Shown: in pieces, positions 42,070-55,149 of the stretch | How the letters are laid out: each line of letters opens with the position of its first letter | Position numbering within the stretch: position 1 is the stretch's first letter | Assembly: GCA_021234155.1 (NCBI GenBank) | Contig: JAJEKV010000111.1 | Coordinates: 2,362,968 to 2,426,967 of the forward strand | DNA: 64,000 nucleotides | Reading direction: 5' to 3' | Source of the DNA: Isoetes taiwanensis | Taxonomy: Eukaryota > Streptophyta > Lycopodiopsida > Isoetales > Isoetaceae | The notes under the pieces: model-generated | The model's input: only the letters and a program-made list of their open reading frames with translations | What the model was told of the DNA's origin: nothing | Databases searched by the model: none | Position numbers and translations under genes: made by a program

Positions 42070-44530
42070 TCAACGAATTATGTGATGGAATTAGAAATTA
42101 AGGGGATTCAAAACAAGGGACAAAAATAGAGGAAGAAGAAAAGGGCGTGCGGCAATCGAGGCAAATGATCTCTTCTGTAATAAATTATGACTGCTCGAAA
42201 TTTAGATGCTTTAGGTGCATGGTGCTTTAGCGCATTTTGGGGTACCAGTATCAAATTTAGACCCATTATGACATATGTGATGTTGCATGGATCCATTATC
42301 ATCTATGACTGCCTATAGCACGTCGTGTTATCAATGATCATATCCCTATTTAAAATCCCCCATGTCACTTTTCTCAGTTGCTTGCACCTGTTCTTTTCTA
42401 TTTAAGTGCCAGGTTGCTCTTTAATTGTTCTGACTTAAAAACTAAAATGCATATTCTAGGTATAGATCCTCCCGATACAATGAGTCTCTAGCTATGTTGG
42501 TTTATCTCTATAGCCTTGAATCGTGTCATGTTTTGAATGAACGATAGACGTGGTGTGATGTTTTTGCATGCTCGCAAAGATATAAGATAGTTAAAGCCTT
42601 GAACTCTATTCAGCTCCAAGCCAAGCACACCTATAGCCTCGACATCATCTACGAAACGTGAGACATGAGCTTGAGTACTATTTTAACTGGCTTGGACTGA
42701 TAAGAGCATGTTTGATAATTATCAGGGGATATCATATTTGAGAGATGTGCAACCAGACTGGTCATGACTAGCAGTGTGTCATGCTTCGTTAAGTAGTCTT
42801 CTCTACCCTAAATGGATTGTATCTTATTGGAAGTAGAGATATGGGAACCTTGTACTTGGTCCTGAGGTTCCTAGGACTGTGCTCAACTAGAACTTACCAA
42901 GGTGGATGACGATGAACTTTCTAGACTTGTGAAGTAGCACTATAGGAGCTTCTTGTGAATGTTGCAATCTCCAAGCCCAAAGTTCCACCTGCAATGATAT
43001 ATTTGATCCTATCCTCAAATGTTTTGTAAGAGGTGCACACAAAAATGGACGTCTATCCATTGCATCTAATTGTAACTTTGTCAGTAACACTCTTGTTTTA
43101 AGAATTGAATTGAATGTTTTTTATCGTCCACGGAGACTAATTGGCCTATGGAGCCCAATAAAGAAGCCTAGCAGGACTTATTATTGTCCGGGATTAAAAA
43201 ACTCACCTTTTCAGTGTTTTCATCAGAAAAGCTTCAGCAAAGCCTGATCTGCTTCTTGTTCTGGCAAATTTGCTTCTTCTTTCTTCTTATTCTTGCCCCT
43301 CAGCTGTCTCAGACATGCATTCATATATCTCTCATGCTATGTCGGATTTGAGTTGCATCTGAAGTGCACCTAGCCGGCTTGTGTTTTACTTGATCTTCGG
43401 CAATGTGAAAGAGCACACAAGAGCACTACAGAATATGGGAAATGGAGTAAAAGGGACCTACATGTAATTGATAGCTATAGAAACTAGCTAAACTTGTTAA
43501 TGAAGCAAGATATGACATATGGAATTGGTTGGTAAGAATGCTAATGGTGCAAAGTCAAGTTAAAACAGGAAAAGATATGATATATATTATCGTTGCATGT
43601 GTAGGCCGCGGATGGCCGTGGACTCAATTATTGGGAGGATTGAAAATTCTCACTGTTTAGATAAGAAGCTTGGAAACAGGGAAGCGGGTGAATTGAAAAT
43701 CATAGAGGCGATTGATATGAAGGTAAATTAGCTTGGATGCGCGGATCGATGTACCTCCGAACTTGTTGATTCACAAGCTGCTTGGGTGACTCGCCCGGCA
43801 TCCGCAGTCACGGCGGTGCCAAATGCATCCGCCTTAGCACATCACAAATGTAAGAAGAAAAGGTTTCTTCAAGAAGTTTAGAGAGCACTACCTTGACTCA
43901 ATCCAGACCCTGTAGTGCAGATCGGGGGATTCAATAGCCTCTAATTCTGTTATCACACTAGCTCCGTCTAAAACGCTGCCACCACGTCCTATAATTTTGC
44001 TACAAATCAGACCTGCTCATGGCAAAGTAACTCCGATAAACAAATCTGACATGTTCAATAACTCGACCTGTTCATAGCAAGCAACTCCTACTTATTTATG
44101 ATTCTCTAATGATTTGGCAACTGGACAAAACATTGGCGGGTGGAATCCTCCCTCCAGGGATTTGGATGCCGAACAAGAAAATGTTGATTCTGGGCGCCCT
44201 TAATGTCATATGAGATTGACCGCCATCGCCAAATGGCAGACCTTTATTTGCTCTCTCCAATAGTTTGAGTTGGGCATCCGGTGGTGTGATTTCACCCTCA
44301 ATCTCCTTGTAGTTCATATAGATTCAAATGTTTTATGCAGCCAAATGTTTCCAGCCTTGCCATCACAGGTGCACCAGTGGCCACATTGATGTGTTGGCAT
44401 CATTTGCTGGAATATGCATGGATTCCAGGCGGTTTTCTAGGCAAGGTAGTTCCCTAATACAATTTGTCTTCCATTTCCAGGAGGTCTTGAGCTGCAGGCT
44501 TGGGGCACACATGAGGGAGGAATCGTGCCC
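42070..44530. other. Upstream part of copy 2
   Basis: Near-identical to 30100-32575. It holds the minus exon-like frame at 44317-44096 (MNYKEIEGEITPPDAQLKLL) and nothing else I can name. Differences from copy 1 cluster in GC-rich spots. Confidence 0.4.
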
Positions 44531-44531
44531 A

Positions 44532-44553
44532 TTCTCGCCTCGTGAGGCGAGAA
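44532..44553. repeat. Variant hairpin palindrome in copy 2
   Basis: TTCTCGCCTC, GT, GAGGCGAGAA: 10-bp arms around a 2-base centre. Copy 1 at 32576-32594 has a different but also self-pairing word, TTCTCAC, CAAAT, GTGAGAA. The outer TTCTC/GAGAA is the same as in the palindrome family. Confidence 0.75.
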
Positions 44554-44703
44554 AACCATGTTTAATTATTTATTTCTAATTAATTATTTAATGTCTAATT
44601 AATTATATTATTTAAATTGTTTAATTAATTATATTTATTTTTGCGAATGGTTGTCTAGCCATGGAGAATTGTGATAGAACTTTTGGGAATTATAGAATGA
44701 ATT

Positions 44704-45025
44704 TTGAGGCCCTTGCCCCTCCACATCCACCTTTGCCCCTTTTACCCTTTTGAAGGTCGCCTTGCCCCTTTGATCCTTATGCCCCTCTCCCTTACTTTGC
44801 CCTTTTGCCCCTCCCCCTTTGCTCTGTTTGCTACTAGCCCCTTTGCCCCTCCCCGTGCCCAGCCTCCCCCCTTTCTCCTCCCTCCCTCCTTTTGCCATGT
44901 TTGGCCTTTTGCCCCTCCACATACCCCTCCCTTTTGCCCCTATCCATATCCCCTTCTCTTTGCCCCTCCTCTCCATGCCCCTCCCCCAAAATCCTCTTCC
45001 ACTTCCCTTTGCCCTTCCTCCAAAA
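44704..45025 (+). repeat. Pyrimidine-rich (TTTGCCCCT)n minisatellite, copy 2
   Basis: Counterpart of 32752-33070, with small length changes in C runs. Confidence 0.9.
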
Positions 45026-46924
45026 ATTCTTGGAGCATTGTATGAAGCACGATAATATTATTTGTGTATTGTGCTTGAAATTCTTAAGAAGTTTCTCAAC
45101 TAGTGGTTTGTAAATTTCATGAGGAAGATAAGTGAGCCAGTTGTTGTTCTATGATGTGTATTCAATCAGTGACTCAATGCAAGGCTTTTTTCTTTTCTTG
45201 TAAGAGTTCTATTTTCTTGCATGAGTTCCAAAGCGTCGAATGTGACCCACTTTAATAAAATGTGACTTTCACATGAAATTCCTTGGGACTGCTATAGTAA
45301 CATGTGGTAAATGCTTGATCCTTTTTATAAAGCTGTGTGCTACTCTTCCTTTTGAATCATCATCAGCACAATTCCTTACAATGTGAAAAAAAGAATTCTC
45401 TAACTCTTTTAAAAGTTCCTGTTGTCTTCCTTGACACGAGAAACATTATTTTTTCTTCTGTATTGCAGGTGCAATGTTCTCCTTTTCCATTTCTCTAATC
45501 CTCTTTGTGGATTCTCGTTTTCTCTTGGCTTCTAGCTCCAAGTAACTTCTCCATTTAGTAAAATCAATGCTTTCAGGAGAACTTGCCATGAAATTGATAT
45601 GAACTGGGAATTGCAATTCTAGCTTGTTAGAATTGTAATTGAAATGATCACCATAAACTATTTCATTTCAAAATTGAAGAATGATAGCAAGAACTGATCC
45701 AAATTCCTGCCATCCAGGAAATCCCCCCATCTGGTAGAATCATCTACGAATTCTCGCGCCAAGGGATCAATCCATGTCATCGATCCCTTCCTCCTCGGAG
45801 GAGGATTACTATTTACGGAATAACCACCTCAAAATTCGTTACACCAAGTGTGATCGGGAATAAGCCGCATACATCACTTCAAGCATATGTCCGTTTGTGC
45901 TTTTGGGGTACCACGATCAAATTTACATATGTCCACTACTTCATATCAAACCACTTGTGCATCTTGCTCCACCCACCTTCAACCTCTTGTTAGGCATACC
46001 ACGATGGCTAAGGCAAGTCTGACTAAAAAGTATTAAAGTTTTTAGATGTGCAATAGTTGAATTGATTCAATTGCATTCTGTACTTTTATTAGCAGTATTT
46101 TAATCAGCTGCTCTCAATCTATTCCAGCTCTATTTGCATGATATTATTCTCCCACATGTATTAAATGCTCATCTTTTATAAAAGTGATGGCTGTTACTAT
46201 AAAATCATAAAATTGAAAGGAAAAAGAAGAAATCGTCCTTTATCAATGGGCGAGATCATGCTAATGACACTATTGATTGGGCTTTGATAAACATTTGTGA
46301 TAGATTTTCTCATAATCTTTATGGATTATAAATTTTCGATTCCCTATTTTTCCACATTATTTATCTCTTGTTTTGGCCTTTCATGCTAAAATGCATATTA
46401 AATTGTTGATGAAGCTTTAGTTGAATTGGTGTGTGTGCGCATCTAGAAAGGTTAATTGTGGTGATGGAATTAACTGTTACTTTTGCACATTAGACCTTTT
46501 ATGTTTTACCTTCAATGTATATGAGAAAACCCATATTTAATTGCATATAAAATGTCATATACCATTCATTTTATCAATACATATATAAGGCAGTTTCCTG
46601 TTAGTTTGAAGGTAATATTTTTGCCATAGGAAAAAGCGTGAGCACGACACGCATCCCTAAAAATAATAACTGAAAATTAAAAAAAAAAAGAATGTGACGC
46701 CCCCCCCTTTCTTCCTCTGCAAGCAATCCGGTCCTGCTCAGTTGCGGCCCTTTCTTCCTCTGCAAGCAATTCGGGTTGCGTAAGCTTTCAAGCAAGCTCT
46801 GAAATTCGCCTGCTTAGTTTCGATCATTCCAACTCATGTATAAACATTTGGAGCAGATTTACATTCTCATTTAAAGTGGAGCTTTCTGCCGCTTTGTCTA
46901 TGTCGTGTCTTCAGATTAAGCTCT
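45026..46924. other. Distal part of copy 2
   Basis: Collinear with 33090-35230 apart from the MITE. No gene is recognised. ACCCATATTTAATT near 46530 is the empty MITE site. Confidence 0.6.
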
Positions 46925-47109
46925 ACAATGGCAGTGTTGTATTTCGATTTTGTGCTTGAGCATCTATAGAAGACAGGTATATTCTCTGTTCTCTGTATGT
47001 AGTTTCGCTATTTCCTTTTCTTACTTCAAATGGATGGCAACCTCTTGCAACACTAGCCAAAATCCAGCAGATGAATTCCGGTTGCCCCATGATTTTCTCC
47101 TTCGTTGGT

Positions 47110-47345
47110 AAATCGGTTGTCTCCAGTCTGTTCTATCCGTCATAAATCCTGCGCGACTATCTCCAATCTGTTCTGTCTGTCACAAATCCTTCGCTACTGC
47201 CTCCAATTTGTTCTGCCCATCACAAATCCTTCTCAGTTCTTGGTCAAAATCCTTCTACAACAGTATTCATGCATCTGCAATGACCAGCATTTGGGATAAA
47301 TCCTTCGCTACTTCCTCCAATTTGTTCTGTCACAGTTGCCTCTAT
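47110..47345. repeat. Minisatellite, about 40-bp units
   Basis: CTCCAATCTGTTCTGTCTGT, CACAAATCCTTCGCTACT and variants recur four to five times. Confidence 0.85.
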
Positions 47346-49320
47346 TAATAAACCAGGAAAGTGAACACTATTACTTGATGCATACACAGAGTTGATCCGT
47401 CTTTTCCTAATGTATGCTCTGCTTAGCAGTGCAATTAGAGGTCAAATGCATTTAAGCTCTTATAATATATGCTGGCTAAACTATGCATAAATGACGAGTC
47501 TCCGACGCCCGCTGCAGATATGACTGTAGTTGATTGGATGTATTTGTAGATATGATCTCTCATCAAACAAATTGAAGGTTTCTTTTCGTAGATCCAAGCC
47601 TGAAAGAAGACGCACATGCATTTTGGCAAGCTAAAACCTACAAACCTCAAAAAATTCTTGTCCTTTCCCTTCTTCTAACTCCAAATGCCCTTGAAAAATC
47701 TCAAAAGGCTCTCTTCCCAATCTCGATCCATGCAGGATGTCGATTCTAAGCATGAAATTCAATTCTCAAGCAGACGATTCGCATGTGTAGAGTGCAGCAT
47801 AATAATGGTTGGGATGAATGCAATCTAATCTGCGGAATGTATGGGATGAATGCAAAATGTTTGTGGAATGTCTGCGATGAAAAGAATAGGTCTTTCCTAA
47901 TCCTCTTCGTTCTAGGCCACTCATCCAAGGTCAATGCTATTTCTTTAATCCTTCTTAATACTTAATTAAAATGCTAGTTACCTACGAAACATTGGCTAAA
48001 ATAACAATTTTCCAATACACATCCCTCCCCCAATAAACATAACACATAGGTATTTGGGTTTCCCAATTGAACTTGGAGATTTCTCAATTTTTTTTATGGA
48101 GACAACCATTTGACAATGGTGGGCACATTACACTAATTATAATGTTTTTTAAGCATTAATACTTTCCTTTATGAATTTTCAGAATTATTAGTATTGTTTC
48201 CATTAATGATAGACAATACGGGTTATGTTCCACGACGTGTATTTTGAACTATTGGAGGACATTCGATAGTGAGAATACCATGGTCGTAATAAAACAAAAC
48301 TCTCTATCTAATAAACACCAAAATGCACACAATGCAATAGTGTATGTTCATATCCTGTGTTCTTAAACTGACATGTATCTATCTATCTATCTATCTTGTT
48401 AATTTGGGATTTTTCGGTTTGGTGAGAATGTTTTTGGAATTTTTCTAAAGCATGATTTCCTAAGTTTGTTTATATTTTGGTCGCCGGAAAGCATCCACGT
48501 GATTCCAAAAATTGGAAAGTTTTTTCTCCTATGATTTGGCCAGAGGTTTAATTTTACCATATTGCTTTGGCTTTACGATTTTGAGACGTCGAAGAGAGGC
48601 CCCGACTGGCATGCGATTTGAACCTGTCGTCGCAGGTCTAGATAGGCTTCGGATATGCTGATTAAACAGAGGTATGGACAGTCTAGGTTGAAACCGCTTA
48701 TTCGTTCTAGGTCTTGGTCATCAGATTTAAGCAAGGTCGGGGCTATTATGAACCTAATCTAATCCGGCATCATTGTATGATCCTACCTTGGCTATGGGTG
48801 AGAACTAGGTCTCTGTACATAATCAATCCTCCATTCTCAATTCTTTGTATTATGATGCAAACAGCTTTTCAGGTATTTCACACCATTTTTTCTTTTTCAA
48901 AAATATATCTTGGGCTCCATTTGTTTGCCCTGGATTCTAATTCTATGAAGTTATTTGTTACTTATAGGCATTTATCTATGGGCTTGGGATGCACAGATTC
49001 TGACCTGTGACATTTAGAAGACCTGAAAAGTTCTATTTCAGGGGTTTGCAAAGTATCATTCTTAGGCATGTTGTGGATAGAAAATTTAGAGATCTTCATT
49101 TTGTTGCATCAGTTCGAGCTGGAATCTTCTTTAACAGAATATTCATGCTAGGAATATGCAGAACAGAGCAGGTTTGACATCAAGTGAATCAGCCTTTCAT
49201 TTCCATTTCCTAAGTGTGTGTTCACGTTACCTTGCTACTTTGCTTAAGTCCTACCATCTGCGTGTAATGAATGCAATTGTTGAAGCAGAATATGATTTCT
49301 CCAAGACTATGGTCAGTGAG
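47346..49320. other. Anonymous sequence
   Basis: No gene is recognised. A short ATCT microsatellite lies at 48376-48396. Several 60-98 codon frames show no domain. Confidence 0.5.
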
Positions 49321-49329
49321 TAAGTTTAT

Positions 49330-49500
49330 ATTTGTGGCTCATTTTGGTCTATTTGAGAAAGGGATTCTGTTGGGATGTTGATTGCATAATTTGCATTTGA
49401 AGCCTCATTTTGGGATATTTGAGGAAGTGATTCTAAGGGATGTTAACATGGCATACTGCCCATTTGAAGCCTTAGTTTAGTGCATCTGGAGCAAGAGAAA
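49330..49500. repeat. Three degenerate direct repeats of about 75-80 bp
   Basis: GCTCATTTTGGTCTATTTGA, CCTCATTTTGGGATATTTGA and CCTTAGTTTAGTGCATCTGG head similar segments containing GGATGTT and CATTTGAAGCC. Confidence 0.6.
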
Positions 49501-49956
49501 ACAAGGTATATCTATGCATAATTAAGATGTGATTTTCATTTAACATTAATGGAATGCAGATAGGAAAGAAATAATGCGATGTGTTCCACACTTCCATTTC
49601 TCTGGGCTACTCGCGATGCTCTTTGAAGGCATGGATTGTCTTTGCCTTTTTGTTTTATTGTTGGTCTGTGTTTCTTCATCTTCTATTCATCACTGCGTCC
49701 TTGCATCTAATCTCTACAACTGCTCATAATTCTATGCTCATAATTATATGAGAGAAAAGGCACTTTTAGATTGCATCTGTTAAAGATCTCTATTTTACTG
49801 TCGCTATATTTCCTTTCCTCATTGTGGATGTAGGCCTTTTAACATGCTTTAGAGTCTACATTCTTCCTTCTTTATATTGGCTCTGATAATTACAGTTCAT
49901 TTTATGGGTGTCAGGGATCTAAGGTACAACTAAAAGAATAAGTGTTGACGAGGATC

Positions 49957-50100
49957 CATATTACTATTGATGCAAATGCAAAGGTGTATTTGTTGAACCA
50001 TGCAAGCTACAACTGCGATAGTCTCCATATTATTGTTGATACAAACGCAGAGGCATGTCTGTTGGGCCATGCAAGGTACAACTATAACAGTCTTACCATC
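49957..50100. repeat. Two tandem units of about 71 bp
   Basis: ATTACTATTGATGCAAATGC and ATTATTGTTGATACAAACGC start the two units. Both end in (A/G)CTACAACT(G/A)CGATAGTC-like sequence. Confidence 0.75.
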
Positions 50101-50109
50101 GAAATTTGC

Positions 50110-51057
50110 ACTGATGGACATGATGAACAGACATCTATTTTATGTCAATGTTTTATGGAGGCATATACATGATGTATTCTTTTGGATTTTACAGAGGATC
50201 TTATGTTTGCTGGATTGGCTTCAACACATCGCCATCCAATTTTGAACATCTAACGTTTTCTTGCGCTAGAAATCTCTTTCCTCAAGAGATATCAATTTGG
50301 TATTACTATTTCTTTGTTTGGCTTTAGACCTCTTTGATAGTTAGGCTAAACGTTCTGAGCTTAAAACGTTTGCCTTAGCCAAGTTTGAGTTGGAGCCTAT
50401 TTATGTTAGGATTTGATGATAATTCATAATTCTTTGCAGACACAAATTGACACTACGTATCTTTGCTTTTTTATTTGCAAAGGCATCGAATATTCTACCT
50501 ATGTTCTCAAATCTTCAGGGACATCGAATATGCAGCTCCAATATATATACAACTGAACTAAATGATGTGGAACCTGCAGAGGCTTGCGAGACCATTTTAT
50601 AAGGTAAACCCTTAGGATCTAGATACTGCTATATGTAGATCAGTGTTGTTAATATGTCTATGAAGCTCAGGATTTGAAAGAAAGCATTTTCACTGCATGA
50701 TTGACATTGTAGGCAAGGTTATAAATTATTAGAAATTATCTATGATATATTACATGAAGCATAAAAAGTTCTCTATGCCAGGGCATTCTCCTTGCATCGT
50801 TAAGATATGTACTGTCATGAGACTGATAGGACTTCTACTGCAATAGTCAACCTGCAACTGCAATTACTCATATTAACCATTTCCAGAAGAATGGCCGTTC
50901 TTGGCCTCTATTCCAAATGCCAGGATGATGAAAACAAACCGCTCAAACCAGTGGTCAGACCTCCTCTAAAAACGTTTATCTTAGAAATGTTTTACTTTCC
51001 TGCGTTTGCTTTTGCTTTTCTTTTAGCTATCAATTTGCTGGTTTAAGGTCTCACAAA
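50110..51057. other. Anonymous sequence
   Basis: No supported gene. The 79-codon plus frame at 50807-51046 ends in a hydrophobic stretch but has no support. Confidence 0.4.
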
Positions 51058-51063
51058 AGCTCC

Positions 51064-51153
51064 TTTTTTTTTTGTTGAAGGACGTCAGACTTTATTCAAT
51101 CAAAGAGTCAAATACAAGTATAGATGCAGAGACAGGAATAAAATCTCAGCTCC
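51064..51153 (-). mobile_element. Short poly(A) retroposon with target duplication
   Basis: The minus strand ends TTGAATAAAGTCTGACGTCC, CTTCAAC and a run of A, that is AATAAA about 20 bp before a poly(A) tail. AGCTCC followed by T's stands on both sides (51058-51063 and 51148-51153). This looks like a strongly 5'-truncated LINE or mRNA copy about 90 bp long. Confidence 0.6.
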
Positions 51154-52539
51154 TTTTTTTGTTATACAAAGTTTGGTCCAAAGCAATCATGCTTGCTTTC
51201 TAAGTAAAGAGGTTTATTGGCGCATGACTCTTTTGCTACTTGATAATTGGAATAGTATATGCCAGGTCAAGCAAAATGTTTTTTATTTCTTCAGTTTCAG
51301 CATCCCTGTTTTTATGTTTTCCAATTGCCAGGTTCCTCTAGCCTGACTAGATGGCAGAGTATTTGTGCAGTTGAGTGAACTGACAAGAATTTTATGAGAG
51401 GCCAGCGTATGGTAGTTAACTTCTCTAAAAAATGTTTTGCTGCTTCAACATTTATTCAATGCCATTTTATGCTCCCGATGTAGTATATGCATTCTTGCAA
51501 TTAAATTTTGACAGTTGCTTACGTAAATGCTTTATTTGGAATCAGGAGCTATTGTTAATAGGGCCATGTTTTCTGCAGATAGCATCGTATGTGCTGGTGC
51601 GATGAATCTTTGTATTTGAATGTAGTGTTCTAAGCATATTGTTTTGGATATGGTGGAGACATAATCTCCCTCTCCTTCAGTAAAGCGTACTTGCGAGACA
51701 CATGCACGAGTGCAACCGTGCACAGTATGCCACCAGTTATTACATGCATTTACATGGGATGTAATACAGTATCCATCATTTCCACCACAGTCTTTGGCAA
51801 TCTACCCTGAATTTATTTCAAGTTCTCCTTATGGGGTTCATGTGCAAACGATGCATGTGGGGTGTCAAATTATGTTTTTTCAGCTAGAATACCATATATC
51901 CTCTTCTCATTTATAAGGAATAGCTTGTGTGGCTTATGGATCAGTTCTAATCTAGATAAGGTCCATTGTGTTGTGCCCAATTATCCATTCCTAAGCATTC
52001 TAAGCAAAATTTCACCTATTTCCTTTCACATTAATGGTAAGATTTGGCTGTTCATGCAACTGCATTGTTTAAGGGCTCAAGGAATAATAAATTTGGTTTC
52101 TTGCGGCTCAGAAAAAGACGATTGCATAACAAAGATTTAGCTGTGTGAAGGTGCAAGTTTTGGGCTATATGAGCATCAGCCTATCAAAAATCCATTTGTT
52201 GTGAATAATAGAATAAAAGGAGGAATGCACAACCATAACTCATATGTCATTGAAGCATTCATTCTATGTTTCATGCTCATCCCTTAACTGTTGCAATGCT
52301 TGCAGGAATCCAACATTGTGTTTGAGTTAAGGAATCACAAAAATTAAAATTGCAAGCTTCCAATGAGTGTTTCTAGACCTCCCATGTCTTTTGTATCTAA
52401 TCTTGCATTGACAACATGATGCACTGCAACTATGGAGTCTGCTACAAAACCATATGTTTTAATCCTTCCCCAAAGCATAGGCTCAAAAAACAGCCCATAC
52501 AGATATAAGCGTATAGAATGCTGGCTGGGATATATTGCT

Positions 52540-52915
52540 GCAGATGGAATATATTGCATGCATATATCGAAATAAATTATTTGGTTCTATAGTGTTAAAG
52601 TTCTCTATTATGAACTATGGTAGAACCCACTAAAATAAAGAAATATGAATGTCGCCTATCCTTCAAAAAATTACACAAGATGGTTATTGTGGAAATATTT
52701 GATTGGCGTTTTTGCTTAAAATGCTCCAGTGGGACAATTGTGCACCATACAGTGGAATCCTTCAAAATTACACAAGATGGTTATTGTAGGTCGCTCAAAT
52801 CTTACTTAACATAAAAGGAAATATTTGATTGGCATTTTTGCTTAAAATGCTCCAGAGGGACAATTGTGCACCATATGGTGGAATATCAGATGGAATATAT
52901 TGCATGCATATATAT
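52540..52915. repeat. Imperfect direct repeats
   Basis: GAAATATTTGATTGGC(G/A)TTT and GGGACAATTGTGCACCATA recur at 52692-52760 and 52818-52885. TTACACAAGATGGTTATTG occurs twice. GATGGAATATATTGCATGCA occurs at about 52542 and 52890. Confidence 0.8.
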
Positions 52916-52971
52916 TGAAATCTATATGGGTATTTTGATTTACTTTGATCTAAAAAAAGTGTCAAAGCTCA

Positions 52972-53331
52972 TCTATTAAAACACTTTTTTCTTAATAAAG
53001 AAACATGAATATCACATATCCCTTGCAAACCCTTGCAAAATTACATGCAAACTATAAATTAATAAAAGTACTATAATTAACTCCTCAATAATTTGAATGC
53101 ACATTGTCTTAGAGCATTGGAGAACCAGAGTGTTTTGGCATTTACAAGCTATGACTTCCAAAATATTTTGCAATTGCAAATGTCACTTATATGGTTAATC
53201 TTATGGATATCTGAGATGTGATATCATTTTCTGATTACTTGCCCCTTCTTTAGACTCTATTCTAGCCAACAATCAAACAATCACCTTTCAAATTGTAGTA
53301 AAGCCCGGCAACGCCGGGCACCGTAACTAGT
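52972..53331 (+). mobile_element. Candidate short Helitron
   Basis: The 3' end is strong. A perfect 7-bp stem, GCCCGGC/GCCGGGC, with an AAC loop (53303-53319) is followed 8 bases later by CTAG and then T, the CTRR end of plant Helitrons inserted in an A/T site. The 5' end is tentative: A/TCTATTAAAACAC at 52972 begins with TC after A. A related start-like word at 52596 is an alternative. It is non-autonomous and holds no Rep or helicase. Confidence 0.6.
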
Positions 53332-53339
53332 TACTACTA

Positions 53340-54280
53340 GGCATAATTCTAATCTATAAGTAAGTCACATACAAATATTTGCTTCACTGCCATAAACATC
53401 CTTATCTACTAACTCACTTCTCTCTCTGCAGAGCCATTGGGAAAGAGAAATGTTCGCGGCCGCCGCGATAAATTTCTTGCACTATTATAAATAGTTCATC
53501 ACAACTAAAAAATATTCATTACGTGTTTCTTTTAGGTGCCAAACACCATCTTCCAATACTCGACCCCACCCATAACACACCACTTGAACCATAATTAAAG
53601 TTACGTTATAGTCAAGCAACTCATTCCACACGAAAGCGGTGAAATATTTGGAATTTGAAGACAAAAACAAGAAAACTTGTCAATTGAATTAGAAACTCAA
53701 GATGACTTTGAACTATCAACCTCATTTAGTGTGCCTACAAGTGCATAAAAAAGAATATTGTTAGGTAAAGGAAAGCACCTAGAAGCACGCTGCAATGATT
53801 CACATAAATACTTAATTAGAAGGCCGAGGACATTCAAAATCGTTTCAGTCTTGAGGCTTTAGTTTTTTTTATAGGGTACATAAGTATGTGATTGAGAAAT
53901 GGTAGCAATGGTGTAAGTTGTTAAGCCATGATATCAATGGCTAGGAAGGTTCATGAAGGCAGAGTTATTGTTGTAGAAAATGAAGGACAGAATGTATGAT
54001 TCTTTTGGGTCGGGCTAGCAAGTAGAGGACAAATAAGCACTACAAGGAGATAGGAAGGTGCTTAGAATCACATTCACATTCTAGTAGATGCTGCATCACA
54101 TCCTAGTAGTTTCTTGTAGATATGCAACCTGATCGGGAGATTAAATTTGGGTTGCATCACTCATGCACATTAAGTATTTTATATGCCCTCTTTTGTAACA
54201 ACATTCCCTAACAGATCATGTGAACTGTTATGTTAAAGTTTTAAGGAAGGAGTAATGGTAGAGCACATGCAATTATTGCC
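53340..54280. other. Anonymous sequence
   Basis: No supported gene. An isolated GCGGCCGCCGCG at 53456-53467 stands in AT-rich sequence. Confidence 0.4.
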
Positions 54281-54286
54281 TATAAG

Positions 54287-54640
54287 GGACCGTCGAAGGA
54301 CATGAGCCTCTTGGCCAGCCCCTTAAAGGCTGTGGTGGCCTTTGCTCGACCATCCCACATTATAATTGAGGATGGGGTGATTACTAAAGGGTACGTTCTC
54401 ATGGAGCAGACCCAACTTCAACTGGCCTAGATCAGGTTCGACGATCCTGATGAGTGGTCTGACTTGGATAGGGGTAGCAGACTGGCATTCCTAGAAATCA
54501 CATTTGATTTCTGGAACGTTTTAAAGTTGCCTTTGAAGGCGTAGTTAGAGTCGTTGCAGGGGAACATTTTGGCTTCGACTTGAGTGTCAAAGTTTTGTCA
54601 GATCAGCCTCCAAGGGAACGCGCCCTAAGCCTCCTAATTT
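54287..54640 (+). pseudogene. Decayed coding relic of unknown family
   Basis: One frame reads GPSKDMSLLASPLKAVVAFA, RPSHIIIEDGVITKGYVLME, then after TAG IRFDDPDEWSDLDRGSRLAF and LEITFDFWNVLKLPLK, then further stops. The composition is protein-like for about 110 codons with three stops. No family is recognised. Confidence 0.35.
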
Positions 54641-55149
54641 TTCAATCTCTAGTGAAAGAGAGCATGTTTTAACGTCCATGTGGGACTCGTGTATGAGACA
54701 CACAAACTATACCAATATTAAGATTAGCATCACATAATAACAGGGCTTGGAATAAAGAATATCCTTGTCAGCAAGTTATAATCCTGATCAGCATCCTAGT
54801 CAGCATTAGGACCAACGCTAAAATAGTTTACTACAAGTTTAAGCAAACAGGTCAAAACGTAATTAAGCTAGGAACTGGTTTGAGAGGTCGTCAGTAGCTG
54901 TAAGAACAGTGTGCCTAAAAAAGCAAGAGCCGGAGATAGACTTGTTTTAAGTTACCACGGCAACCCACCATCATCTCTTTTCTTTGCAGCACAGAATCAG
55001 AGGCCGCCAGAACCAGATTTAAGCAAAAAAAGAAATGCTTTGATCTTCCCATTTTTGCCATGATTTGATTGTGTATTTGATTGCCTGATTTGGCCCAGAT
55101 CCGGCGTTGATGAAATAATACTATTTCTTCCTTTTTCTTCTCACAGACA

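Larger units (their letters stand above)
36021..46924. repeat. Copy 2 of the duplicated block
   Basis: The fuller copy. It contains the gene iii insertion with its core and the empty MITE site. Its right edge after ATTAAGCTCT (46924) is where copy 1 diverges. Confidence 0.93.

Noticed and set aside
53456-53467. Cloning-vector remnant (GCGGCCGC)
   Set aside because: No vector or linker sequence stands around it. A single NotI-like word is expected by chance now and then.
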